Positions 1-7,820 of a stretch of DNA of 26,131 bases are shown one piece after another. The DNA is taken from assembly GCA_001839685.1 (NCBI GenBank), contig MLAK01001230.1:1-26131 (forward strand), read 5' to 3'. The position numbers and the translations under genes are program-made. This DNA comes from Tritrichomonas foetus (lineage: Eukaryota > Parabasalia > Tritrichomonadida > Tritrichomonadidae). The notes under the pieces were generated by a model. It searched no databases. It was given only the letters and a program-made list of their open reading frames with translations, and had not been told where the DNA came from. Position 1 is the stretch's first letter; each line of letters opens with the position of its first letter.

Positions 1-120
1 ATTTCATTATTTTTTATTGTTAAATTTTGGGTTTGATGAAATTTTTAGTGTTTTCATTTAATTTTTTTATGTTTTCATTTATGATTTCGTTGGTTTTCTC
101 ATTCATGAATTTTGAGTTGG

Positions 121-149
121 GATAAGTTGAAGCGAAGCTGCAACTTATC
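121..149. repeat. 12-bp interrupted inverted repeat (hairpin)
   Basis: GATAAGTTG (121-129) is the exact reverse complement of CAACTTATC (141-149). Inside it, AGC (131-133) and GCT (137-139) pair around a GAA triloop, with a single A/G mismatch between the two helices. That gives 12 base pairs in 29 nt. CAACTTAT occurs again immediately afterwards (151-158). Function is unknown; it could be a transcript-end hairpin or a remnant of a small inverted-repeat element. Confidence 0.6.
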
Positions 150-223
150 ACAACTTATAGGTCTACTCCTCCTATTATTTTTTTAAAAATCATTTTGGAT
201 TAATTAAAAATCATATTTAACTG

Positions 224-317
224 ATCTACGATGACAATATATCCAATATATTAGGATATAGGACCCATCCTTGAAAAAGTTCCAAGGATCAAAAAATATC
301 GTCATAATTTAGTAGAT
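224..317. other. Nested inverted repeats able to form a three-way junction
   Basis: ATCTAC (224-229) pairs with GTAGAT (312-317) and ATGAC (231-235) pairs with GTCAT (301-305), forming an outer stem. Inside it are two 7-bp hairpins with 9-nt loops: TATATCC/GGATATA (238-244/254-260) and ATCCTTG/CAAGGAT (267-273/283-289). This resembles a small folded RNA or cruciform. The local sequence is AT-rich, so some of the pairing could be chance. No RNA family is recognised and the strand is unknown. Confidence 0.4.
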
Positions 318-485
318 TTTCATTACCAATTTATATGAATGTATTTGTTATATAGAATAAGGCCATAAAAATAGCATAAAAGTATAAAATAATTCATTAT
401 TTACTTTTAACAATCAAACAAGAAAAAACAAAAAAAAATATAAATGAATCAACAAAAAGTGGTAAATCATTGATCATGTGACGAA

Positions 486-1893
486 TTATGGTGGTGATAT
501 TTGAAGATCTACAGGTTCATTATATCGTGGAATATCGATATCAATTTCAAGTGGTGAATCATCATCGTCGTCGTCTTTCTTTAAATCATCATTTGTATAA
601 GAGAATCCTTGAACGTTTGACAAAGATCCAAAAACAGGAACAGTGAAAGAATCAGCTGCTGTTTCATTTGTGAATTCAGATTCAAAATTCTTTGGTACTT
701 CAACATTTTTAATATCAGGAACAAAAGGTGGTTTTATTTTTCTAGCAAGAACATCATCAAAATTGATGCCTGCGAAAAACTGATGTGCTTTTAAATCATT
801 TAAATTTGGCCTTTTCTTCGGATCTTTCATCAGGAGCAACAAAATAAATGACTGGACTGCAGGATCTACGTTATGTGGGAAAATCGGATCTTTTGAAACA
901 ATACTCTTAAACATTTTTATTCGATTTGGGTTAGCAAAAGGAGTTCGTCCATATAAAAGCTCATATGTGAAGATTCCAACAGTCCACCAATCAACTGCAT
1001 AACTGTATGGCTGATGTCGAACTAATTCTGGTGCTAGATATTCGGTTGTTCCACAAAATGTTGTTGTTTGGTCAATTGATGACAGATCTTTTGATAATCC
1101 AAAATCAGTCAATTTAACAAAACCTTCAGCATCTAATAAAACATTCTCTGGTTTTAAATCTCGATATACTACTTTATTTTTATGAAGGAAATCAAAAGCT
1201 AAGCAGATTTCAGCAATATACAATTTCACTTCTTCAAGGGGCAAATTTCCTCGATGCTGCATATGATAAAATAGTTCTCCACCAGGTGCATATTCAAGGC
1301 CAAAATAAAATTTTGAAGGTGTTTGAAAAGAAAACTGTAAAGACACAATAAATGGATGATGACATTTTGTTAACACATTTCTTTCAGTTATAACAGTATG
1401 AACTTTTCCTTCATCGACCAATTTTGATTTCCTTATGGATTTTATTGCATAAATCTTACTTGAATTCTTTACATCTTGAACAAGCATAACTTTCCCATAA
1501 AATCCACGACCAATCACAGAAAGTATATGAAAGTTCTCCATTGTGAGTTTCTTTGTTTGGAAGGTTCTTCCTCTTAAAGTTAAAATCCATTGCATCATCT
1601 GATTCGTTGATTCTGCTTCAAGTGTAATGGATCTATTTTTACTATCAACCACATAAAAGCGTGGCTTATTCTCGTTCACAAGGATTTCTATTTTAGTAGT
1701 GGGTGTGATATCAATTACATTATCTATATTTGTGCATTTATCATCTTTACTAATAACACTGGAAAATTAGAAAATAAAAATACAATTGATTTTCGATCAT
1801 GCAACAGTACCGATGACCGTAGAAACCGAGTGGGTACCGCTTCACAAACCATCCGCTTAATGACGGCGTGCTTTTCTTCTCTTCTTCCGCCAT
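486..1893 (-). CDS. PH-domain AGC-family Ser/Thr protein kinase (two exons)
   Basis: Exon 1 is 1893-1784 and exon 2 is 1758-486, giving 460 residues after removal of a 25-nt GT-AG intron. The joined N-terminus is a PH domain (about residues 10-100): a GWFVKR strand, HRYCCM, and the closing helix Trp at 94. The kinase domain follows: Gly loop GRGFYGKV (120-127), Lys143 in AIK, YRDLKPEN with catalytic Asp237, DFG Asp255, and an activation loop TTTFCGTTEY with the AGC T-loop Thr near 270. The tail carries an FSYTN hydrophobic motif, then an acidic stretch. This is the Akt/SGK/S6K-like layout: the PH domain would bind membrane lipid or protein, with T-loop and hydrophobic-motif phosphorylation for activation (family knowledge). 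Without splicing, exon 2 has no ATG before the kinase and the PH domain is cut in two. TCATA abuts the ATG, like a trichomonad initiator. Confidence 0.9.
1759..1783 (-). other. Predicted 25-nt spliceosomal intron in the kinase gene
   Basis: Read on the minus strand, the segment starts GTATTTTT, carries TTCTAAT with the likely branch A eight bases before its end, and ends TTTTCCAG. Removing exactly these 25 bases joins exon 1 (110 nt, phase 2) to exon 2 and restores a continuous PH domain across the junction (ENQ-F-VISKDD). Unspliced, exon 1 hits a stop within the next few codons. Introns of about this size have been reported in trichomonads, to my recollection. A frameshift error is the alternative, but exact GT, branch-like and AG signals make it less likely. 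Confidence 0.82.
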
Positions 1894-2305
1894 TATGAAC
1901 GTTTAAAAATAATTCAATTTTTTTCATCGTAAGAATTCAAATCATTCAATAAATTGAATGTCCATTTACAAGCTTTCGAAAAAAATGATTGTTGAATTTC
2001 TTAACTTTACTTTATTTATTCTAATATTTAACATGTAAAATCTCTTATTGAATATTATTGTTTATCGATGATCCAAGATTAAAGTTCCATAACCCCTTTT
2101 TTATCACGAAAATGATGGAAACAATCTTATCGTTTAGTTGCAAATATCAATTTGAAATTGAGAATGTGAGAAATTGCGAATGGTCAAGGAACCCGTTTAT
2201 ATGTCACTTTTCATACGTTTTATAATAGGAAATTACCATTCAAAATTTCATAAAACATGGTTACATTTTCTCAAAGATTTCTAAAAAGATAATTTTACCA
2301 ATTTA
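1894..2305. promoter_or_regulatory. Divergent intergenic region between kinase and enolase-like gene
   Basis: This 412-bp gap separates two head-to-head genes and should hold both promoters. TCATA sits directly before the kinase ATG on the minus strand. The decamer AAAAGTGACA occurs on the minus strand at 2202-2211, the same core seen upstream of the TRAP-gamma, 14-3-3 and Rab genes, but here about 310 nt from the kinase ATG. An out-of-frame ATG lies 34 nt upstream of the kinase start (1925-1927). No other gene is visible. Confidence 0.45.
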
Positions 2306-3637
2306 ATGGCTCTAGAAGAGACAAAAGCAGCTACAGATTATGCAGAAAAATGGGATATCCAATCTACTTTTGAAGACGCACTCACAAGCTTGATGGTTAA
2401 TCATCCCGATGATCCAATGGGCTTTTTATACGACCAGATTGTGAACAAAGCAGCTCCGCCAACAATAGACAAGATTGTTGGACGTGAAGTCATTGATGGC
2501 CAAGGCTATCCAACACTTGAAGTTGAAGTTTGGGGATTTGTATATGGAAAAAGTGAATACCTAGGCCGTGCTGCTGCTCCATCATGTGATTTTTGTTCAT
2601 CTGATGATTCTTTTGTTGTCTTAGATAATGCAGCCTCCAGATTCCATGGAAAGGGGACAAGACAAGCTGTTTCTCTTGTAACATCTGTATTACAGCCAGT
2701 TATGGAGCATAGGCAATTCTTTAATCAGCGAGAGTTGGATTCCTCAATCAGTGCTGCTGATGGAACCAAAAATCACAAAAAAGTCGGAGCAAACACAACT
2801 TTGGCTACTTCAGCTGCAATCGCGATAGCTGCTTCGCGTGTTTTAAGAATCCCTCTTTACAAGCATTTGGCAAAAACTATCAACGATAAAAGTCAACTTT
2901 TAATACCGAGACCAATATTTCCAATATTTAATATTCCAAATGGCCCAATTTCCCGTGTTTTTCTTCTTCCTACAACATCAGTCTCTGTTGAAGATCAGGT
3001 TAGAATCATCGGCGAAATCTACGCACATTATGAATCGGCAATGCATTGTCCAATTTATAATAATGGTTGTTTCATGCTTGAAGCTTCTGCAATGGAAGAT
3101 ATTTTAGCGGCTGTTGAAATAGCAGTCTCTGGTGGTGGTCATACTTTAGGAGATGATGTCTTCCTAGGTTTCCGTGGATCACAAGAAGCAAATAAACAGT
3201 TCTGGTTGGAGCTTTTTGAACAAAGTCAAGTTGTGACTTATGTTGAAGATCCACTTTTATTCGATGATACAGACGGATGGTCAAGTATATTAAGCGCAGC
3301 ATCAGATAAGATCGTAGTAGCAATGGGTAAAGGACTTGCATCACGACCAGAACGAATTTCTTCACATCTGGATTGCAATGCGGTTGTTTTAAGGGCTCCA
3401 CAGGTTGGAACCTTATCAAAAGTTGCAGATTCAGCAGCACAAATTGAAAGATCATCAAAAAGATGCGTTTTGGCAACAAGTGAAAGAGAAACAGAAGATA
3501 CTTGGATTTGCGATTTGGCTGTGGCTATCGGTGCTTCTTATCTTCAACTTGGATCTTTGTCGAAAGGTGAAAATATTACAAAAATTAATCGTTTGTTAGA
3601 AATTGCTAGAGAAATGGAAAGTGATAATAAAGATTAA
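2306..3637 (+). CDS. Enolase-fold pseudoenzyme with N-terminal DPY-30/RII-like motif (ENO4-like)
   Basis: 443 residues. The body aligns by eye along an enolase: GANTTLATSAAIA and PLYKHL (about 161-188), LGDDV (281-285), YVEDP (312-316), a VGTL motif (367-370) and the C-terminal LGSLSKGE region (415-422). Catalytic positions look lost: the two active-site lysines correspond to Arg363 and Gln414, the QE before the PxG strand is SR (216-217), and the GDEGG glutamate lies in NNGCF (252-256). Two acidic metal ligands remain (around Asp283 and Glu314). Residues 33-47 (HPDDPMGFLYDQIV) match the DPY-30/RII dimerisation signature found in axonemal and anchoring proteins. Canonical enolases lack this motif. 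By analogy with ENO4 and flagellar enolases I infer a structural, possibly axonemal, role and not glycolysis. The stop overlaps TAAA. Confidence 0.82.
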   Translation: MALEETKAATDYAEKWDIQSTFEDALTSLMVNHPDDPMGFLYDQIVNKAAPPTIDKIVGREVIDGQGYPTLEVEVWGFVYGKSEYLGRAAAPSCDFCSSDDSFVVLDNAASRFHGKGTRQAVSLVTSVLQPVMEHRQFFNQRELDSSISAADGTKNHKKVGANTTLATSAAIAIAASRVLRIPLYKHLAKTINDKSQLLIPRPIFPIFNIPNGPISRVFLLPTTSVSVEDQVRIIGEIYAHYESAMHCPIYNNGCFMLEASAMEDILAAVEIAVSGGGHTLGDDVFLGFRGSQEANKQFWLELFEQSQVVTYVEDPLLFDDTDGWSSILSAASDKIVVAMGKGLASRPERISSHLDCNAVVLRAPQVGTLSKVADSAAQIERSSKRCVLATSERETEDTWICDLAVAIGASYLQLGSLSKGENITKINRLLEIAREMESDNKD

Positions 3638-4382
3638 ATGTTGTTTTTATTTATGCTCACTAAATTTCTTGCTTTTTACCTTCATTTATTAATGTTTAAT
3701 GGAATCAGCTCAATTTTATTTGTTTTTCTTTTTCTGTATACATCGGTATTAGTCCAAAATTAGTTCATTCTTAATTCATAGCTGTTAGTAAAACCACCTG
3801 TATAATATGTAACGTTTTGTTGATATTTTGTTATTTTTTGGAAATGATATTTGGGTCAAATGAAAAAAGTAAATAAATCTATGCATAAAATATCTATTAA
3901 AATCATACATACTTTCTTTCTTACAAGTACCATGCTGTGGTTCAATTAATTCGTTGTTATTTCATTGAATCTTTCAAGTGAAGCATGACTTTTGTTTCAG
4001 AGTTTTGTATAAAAAGAAAAAGCTACTGGAAACAATTTATATAATTACTATCCAGGCATTTTCTTATTGATTGATATATAAATTTTTATCTGATATAATT
4101 TGATTGTGCTGATAGTCAAAATAACTTGGTAACATAAATACTCATATATTATATGCTTTAATTCATGAATTATTTATGTATTTGGGTCATGAAATTCCGG
4201 AATAATGATAATTTTGGTGAAATGTCTCCAAATTAGCTAAAATGCTTTAATATCCAATTTCCCGATATTTGGGCTTTTCAAGTAAGCATTTCAGAATAAA
4301 AGTTCACTTTGTACTAAATTTTTCAGTTTTTCAGAAGAATTTCAGTTTGAAATCTAGAAAAGTGACAAAGCCAAAACATCTA
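3638..4382. other. Intergenic region with repeated ATTTGGG motifs, upstream of TRAP-gamma
   Basis: No coding region is supported in these 745 bases. The decamer ATTTGGGTCA occurs twice on the plus strand (3849-3858 and 4180-4189) and a shorter relative, ATTTGGGC, at 4267-4274. These resemble the ATTTGGYC sites in other spacers of this window. The segment ends with the AAAAGTGACA element at 4358-4367. An in-frame extension of the TRAP-gamma frame back to 4269 has no ATG and is taken as leader. Confidence 0.5.
4358..4367 (+). promoter_or_regulatory. AAAAGTGACA element before TRAP-gamma
   Basis: The decamer AAAAGTGACA ends 15 nt before the ATG at 4383. The same decamer begins the 23-nt element upstream of the 14-3-3 and Rab genes. 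Here the following TATAAAA block is absent. A promoter role is inferred from position and recurrence only. Confidence 0.5.
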
Positions 4383-4856
4383 ATGTCTCACAGGAAAAGT
4401 ACTCAAAATACTTCAGGCGAAGACGAGCATGATTTCTCCGATTTCCGCCCAGTTAAGAAGCAAGCTGGAGCCGTTGCTGCTTTGAAGTATCTTCCATTCG
4501 CTCTCATTACATCACTCGTCTCAGTTCTTCTTTACGTAGCAGTCCGTGGCCTCGATCTTGCCACACAAATTCCATACGTTATTGCTGGTTACGTTGCTGG
4601 TGTAGTTGGACTTGTTTTCGCATACTACAACGTCGCCAGATGGGTCACCAAGCAACGCTCAATTCAATTAAAGACTACATACGAAGGTTCAGAATCTCTT
4701 TGGTTCACCCTTTTCTACAATAACGCCTTATATGTTTTCTTCTTATTCTTATGCTCCCACGTTATATTCTCATCAGTTGCTGCTCAAACATCACTCGTTT
4801 TGACACAAGTTGTTGCCTCATCCATTCCAGCCCTTCTTTCAAGCTTCTCAGTCTAA
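4383..4856 (+). CDS. SSR3: Translocon-associated protein gamma subunit (TRAP-gamma)
   Basis: 157 residues from the ATG at 4383. The family is identified by four hydrophobic helices with TRAP-gamma landmarks: FAYYNVARWVTKQ after TM2 (human AYKNVKFVLKH), SLWFTLFYNNALY leading into TM3 (human TTFSIFYNNTLF), and a C-terminal SSIPALLSS (human SSGLIALLS). It would sit in the ER membrane beside the Sec61 channel and assist co-translational translocation. The acidic DFSDF N-terminus matches the family's cytosolic start. The TM2-TM3 cytosolic loop is only about 20 residues, against roughly 50 in animals. Codons are rich in C-ending forms, suggesting high expression. The stop is TAA followed by A. Confidence 0.88.
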   Translation: MSHRKSTQNTSGEDEHDFSDFRPVKKQAGAVAALKYLPFALITSLVSVLLYVAVRGLDLATQIPYVIAGYVAGVVGLVFAYYNVARWVTKQRSIQLKTTYEGSESLWFTLFYNNALYVFFLFLCSHVIFSSVAAQTSLVLTQVVASSIPALLSSFSV

Positions 4857-5063
4857 ACTGACCAACATAATCACGAACTAAACACAATATCTAAAGTATT
4901 ATTTATTTATTTTGTTTTTTTCATTGGCTTTCTTTTGTTTCAAAATGGAGTTTCAACTCAGACCAGAATTTTGTATTCACAGCTTTTTTAAAAAAATTGA
5001 GTTTTTTTTTCTATGGTGAATTCATCTCATTTACAATGCGTAAAAATGAGGAAATATGAAGTG

Positions 5064-5204
5064 ATATTTGCGTGCTCCTTCGACTCATTCGGCCACTGAA
5101 AGAGGCACTGGAGAGTGAACTTGACTCTATCTTCTTTGCGCCTCCGCTATGTTCACTTGCCGCGCCTCCTCCAAGTCGAAGTGACCTAAAGAACCAGCAA
5201 ATAT
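5064..5204. ncRNA. Candidate structured non-coding RNA (long nested hairpin)
   Basis: Four stems nest in order over 141 nt: ATATTTGC/GCAAATAT (5064-5071/5197-5204), CTTCGACT/AGTCGAAG (5078-5085/5174-5181), GAGGC/GCCTC (5102-5106/5164-5168) and AGTGAAC/GTTCACT (5114-5120/5151-5157). That is 28 perfect pairs with asymmetric internal loops. The element is clearly GC-richer than its flanks and has no reading frame. On the minus strand it would be followed by a T5 run (5042-5046), a possible polymerase III stop, and preceded by the 22-mer at 5236-5257, so minus orientation is slightly favoured. I could not match it to tRNA, 5S, U1-U6, SRP or RNase P landmarks. A palindromic mobile-element remnant is the alternative. 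Confidence 0.6.
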
Positions 5205-5235
5205 ATTTGTGATATCTTCACATTTACCATTTACA

Positions 5236-5257
5236 TTTGGCCTTTATTTGACCTTTT
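5236..5257 (+). promoter_or_regulatory. Shared 22-mer with tandem ATTTGRCC, copy 1
   Basis: The segment contains ATTTGGCCTTT (from 5235) followed by ATTTGACCTTT, a direct repeat of an 11-mer with one change. All 22 bases recur on the opposite strand at 21567-21588. It lies 32 nt beyond the structured element and 325 nt before the DCX/NTPase ATG, so which gene it would serve is unclear. A transcription-factor site is the likeliest reading. Confidence 0.5.
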
Positions 5258-5582
5258 CTTAAAGGGAAAATGAATGATGATTTTCTCAAGATTGTCTGTT
5301 AAAACGTTTTTATCATAATTATATGGCATAAATTGTATGATATAAAGGATTAAATAATATTCTAGGAATATAGAAACATACTTTTTTTCTTAATCACAAT
5401 GAATGAGCAATTCTCATGAATCTTCTTTTCTTGTTCTTCCAAATTTTGTAAGAAAAAAATTAATGGAATGATATAATGAATGTCTAGTAAATCATTGATA
5501 CAATTTATTAGAGTTATTTACTGATAATGATAATGTCAGATTCGTTTGCAACATGTACGTTTAGCAAATAAAATTGAAAAAA

Positions 5583-7493
5583 ATGAAATCTTACTCCAAC
5601 GCGCCGAAATACGTCTACATTCGCTTAGCTTCCAAAAAGAGTGCACCTGCAAAGAAGATATTACTTGCATCAAATTTACCAGCGTTAAAAAAGTCAGCTC
5701 AGAAATTATTCAATTTGAATGAGCCTATTGCAGCCTTTCAAGATCAACAAGGCGATTATATTGATGACATCCGAAATATTTTCGATGGAAATGTTATCTT
5801 TGCGGTGTTAAAATCCAAATTTGATGGTGCATCTGTTGCCAGTTCACATACTTCTAATATTTCAATTCCATTATCACAGGCGTCATCAAAAACAAAAGAA
5901 AATGCAGATAATACCCAGCATACTCCAAAACTTAAAATACAAATGAATACAAATCAAATTAACAAACAACCATCATTAGTAATTAATACAGGAAATAAAG
6001 CATCAACTCCTTCTGTAAAAATCAATCATCTACCTAATAAAACAAACCCACCAAAATCTTCGAAAGTTGATAAAAAACAACCAAAGAAAGATGTTCAGTC
6101 CCAAGATGATTATGATGATTGTGAAGAAAGTATTGAATATGATGAAAACGATTCATATTCTGAACCAGACTCTTTTGATGAAGAGCCTGTCACAGATGGC
6201 GAAGAACTCTTCAAACTTGTTCTTCCAGAATATGATGAAGACATTTCAAACACAATCAATGAAGCTTTTTACACTATCATCCCAGAAACCAGAACATTTT
6301 TATCAAATGTTATAAAGAATGAAGATATACATAAAGCAAGATACTTCAATGAATTATTATTAACTTGCCAGAAATTTGGAATGTTTTCATATGACGAAAA
6401 TTGGATTCATTTAGATGAAATGCAAAAGAAAGCAAAGAGTTTGATTAAAGGACATCGTATTGCAACAGCTAACGGATACACATATGTCATGAAAACAGCT
6501 ATCCTTGGCCCAGCCAAAGCTGGTAAATCAACATTTTTGAATGTCTATCTTCGTGAGCTTTTAATTGATTTAATTGCGACAGATAACTGGAAGAATACAT
6601 TTGTCTTTCCATATGATATCAATTTCTTCATGGAAGGATTAATAGATTTAAAGCAATTCTACAAAGAATATCTTCACTACATTTTCGCCCTTCTCAAAAT
6701 ACAATGTCCATCTATGATACCTCTTCTTCCATCAATTGAACAATGCTTTGAGCAAATCACAACATTAAAAGGAAAGATCCTCATGCCAAAGAAACTTACT
6801 CAGAATCTCGAATATAAGAAACTGTCAGCGCAAATTGAAGAGTTAGTTTCTTTACTAGCAAGAATTTGGAATGATCCTGAACAATTTGAAGTTTGGCTTG
6901 GAAACTTAGCCTTATTACCTAAACGATTATCTACAATATTTGGATTCAAGCAAATCATTCACGTTTTTGATCATTTTGACTTGTCGAATGCAAATATTGA
7001 GCCAACAAGACCATTTGAAGTTTCCGAATACTGTAGTTTCCCTAGTGAACTTTTGAAATGTGCTCTTATTCAAGGACCTTTTATTTTGGGTTCTAAAGAT
7101 CTATTCACATTTTTCGATTCACTTGAATCGGTTGACGAAAACCTCACAGTGAATTTAAGAAGCAATGTTGAAGTTTTTTATCTTTGGAATTTAATTGATA
7201 CATCATTATATAGTGATAAAGAAATATATGTTGAGTTCACTAACACAAAGACACAATTAAAGATTACAAGCTATGCATGTGGAGGAATCCCCAATTATTT
7301 GATTAAATGGAATCAAATGAATGAAGTGTTTGATAAATTTGAACAACTTGAAGAAGGAACACCTGAATATGAAGATTCTTATTGTGAGCTGGTCACATTG
7401 ATTGAAACAATCGTTTACCAGCTTTTCACAACTGATAGTGCATCACAGAAGAAAGACACTGTTGAAAATGTTCGTAGGCGCACCATTGAATAA
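5583..7493 (+). CDS. Ubiquitin/doublecortin-like domain fused to a P-loop NTPase
   Basis: 636 residues, taking the ATG at 5583 (the frame runs back only to a TTG at 5574). Residues 5-75 form a small beta-grasp-looking module (KYVYIRLASKK, FNLNEPIAAFQDQQG, NVIFAVL) that resembles doublecortin/ubiquitin-like domains. A disordered Ser/Asn/Lys-rich and then acidic linker covers about 80-205. A Walker A motif, GPAKAGKST, lies at 309-317, and IIHVFDHFD further on fits a Walker B strand, so an ATP- or GTP-binding AAA/STAND-like core is likely. The doublecortin resemblance suggests microtubule binding, but this is inference. I do not recognise an ortholog with a known function. The stop overlaps TAAA. 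Confidence 0.75.
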   Translation: MKSYSNAPKYVYIRLASKKSAPAKKILLASNLPALKKSAQKLFNLNEPIAAFQDQQGDYIDDIRNIFDGNVIFAVLKSKFDGASVASSHTSNISIPLSQASSKTKENADNTQHTPKLKIQMNTNQINKQPSLVINTGNKASTPSVKINHLPNKTNPPKSSKVDKKQPKKDVQSQDDYDDCEESIEYDENDSYSEPDSFDEEPVTDGEELFKLVLPEYDEDISNTINEAFYTIIPETRTFLSNVIKNEDIHKARYFNELLLTCQKFGMFSYDENWIHLDEMQKKAKSLIKGHRIATANGYTYVMKTAILGPAKAGKSTFLNVYLRELLIDLIATDNWKNTFVFPYDINFFMEGLIDLKQFYKEYLHYIFALLKIQCPSMIPLLPSIEQCFEQITTLKGKILMPKKLTQNLEYKKLSAQIEELVSLLARIWNDPEQFEVWLGNLALLPKRLSTIFGFKQIIHVFDHFDLSNANIEPTRPFEVSEYCSFPSELLKCALIQGPFILGSKDLFTFFDSLESVDENLTVNLRSNVEVFYLWNLIDTSLYSDKEIYVEFTNTKTQLKITSYACGGIPNYLIKWNQMNEVFDKFEQLEEGTPEYEDSYCELVTLIETIVYQLFTTDSASQKKDTVENVRRRTIE

Positions 7494-7820
7494 ATGCCAT
7501 ATTATTTCTAATTTCAACTATTCATTTTTTATTATCTTGAATATTCACACTTTGATGAGAGGAATTCTGAACATTTCAATAGAATTTCGACTTTTTCTGT
7601 CAGGTAATCAAAGATTTCTACCAAGTTGAGTAAATTCTCAAGGCAAATTTGAATTTCTGGCTTAACTTTAGATCGTAATGGAGATGAATAATTCAATTTA
7701 AATATATTATCATAGACATAAAATAATCTTATATAGTGAGGATTTCACCTCATTTGGAATATTCAATTATTTGAAGAAACATCGACCATATATATATTGA
7801 AATATGGAAACAAAAAATGA
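7494..7820. other. Intergenic spacer upstream of the nucleoporin gene
   Basis: Plain AT-rich spacer of 327 bases with no supported gene. The frame in 7402-7629 that runs over the NTPase stop is a shadow of that gene. An out-of-frame ATG at 7817 precedes the nucleoporin ATG at 7821 by 4 nt; a ribosome starting there would leave the frame. Confidence 0.5.

Larger units (their letters stand above)
1..485. other. Gene-free AT-rich stretch downstream of the kinase
   Basis: I see no supported coding region here. The first 120 bases are T-rich and contain a 12-nt direct repeat (TGTTTTCATTTA at 49-60 and 70-81). The stretch also holds a strong hairpin at 121-149 and a three-way-junction-like arrangement of inverted repeats at 224-317, both listed separately. 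It lies 3' of the minus-strand kinase, so it may include that gene's 3' flank. Confidence 0.6.
4857..5582. other. Intergenic region holding a structured element and a shared 22-mer
   Basis: No protein-coding gene is supported. The region contains a GC-richer nested inverted repeat at 5064-5204 and a 22-nt sequence at 5236-5257 found again at 21567-21588; both are listed separately. The remainder (4860-5040 and 5260-5580) is plain AT-rich DNA leading to the next gene. Confidence 0.6.

Noticed and set aside
1724..1927. Separate 67-residue minus-strand reading frame upstream of the kinase
   Set aside because: It overlaps exon 1 in the wrong frame; the frame starting at 1893 gives recognisable PH-domain sequence and joins the kinase through the intron.
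3072..3479. 135-residue frame on the minus strand inside the enolase-like gene
   Set aside because: It is antisense to a conserved protein and resembles nothing; a compositional shadow.
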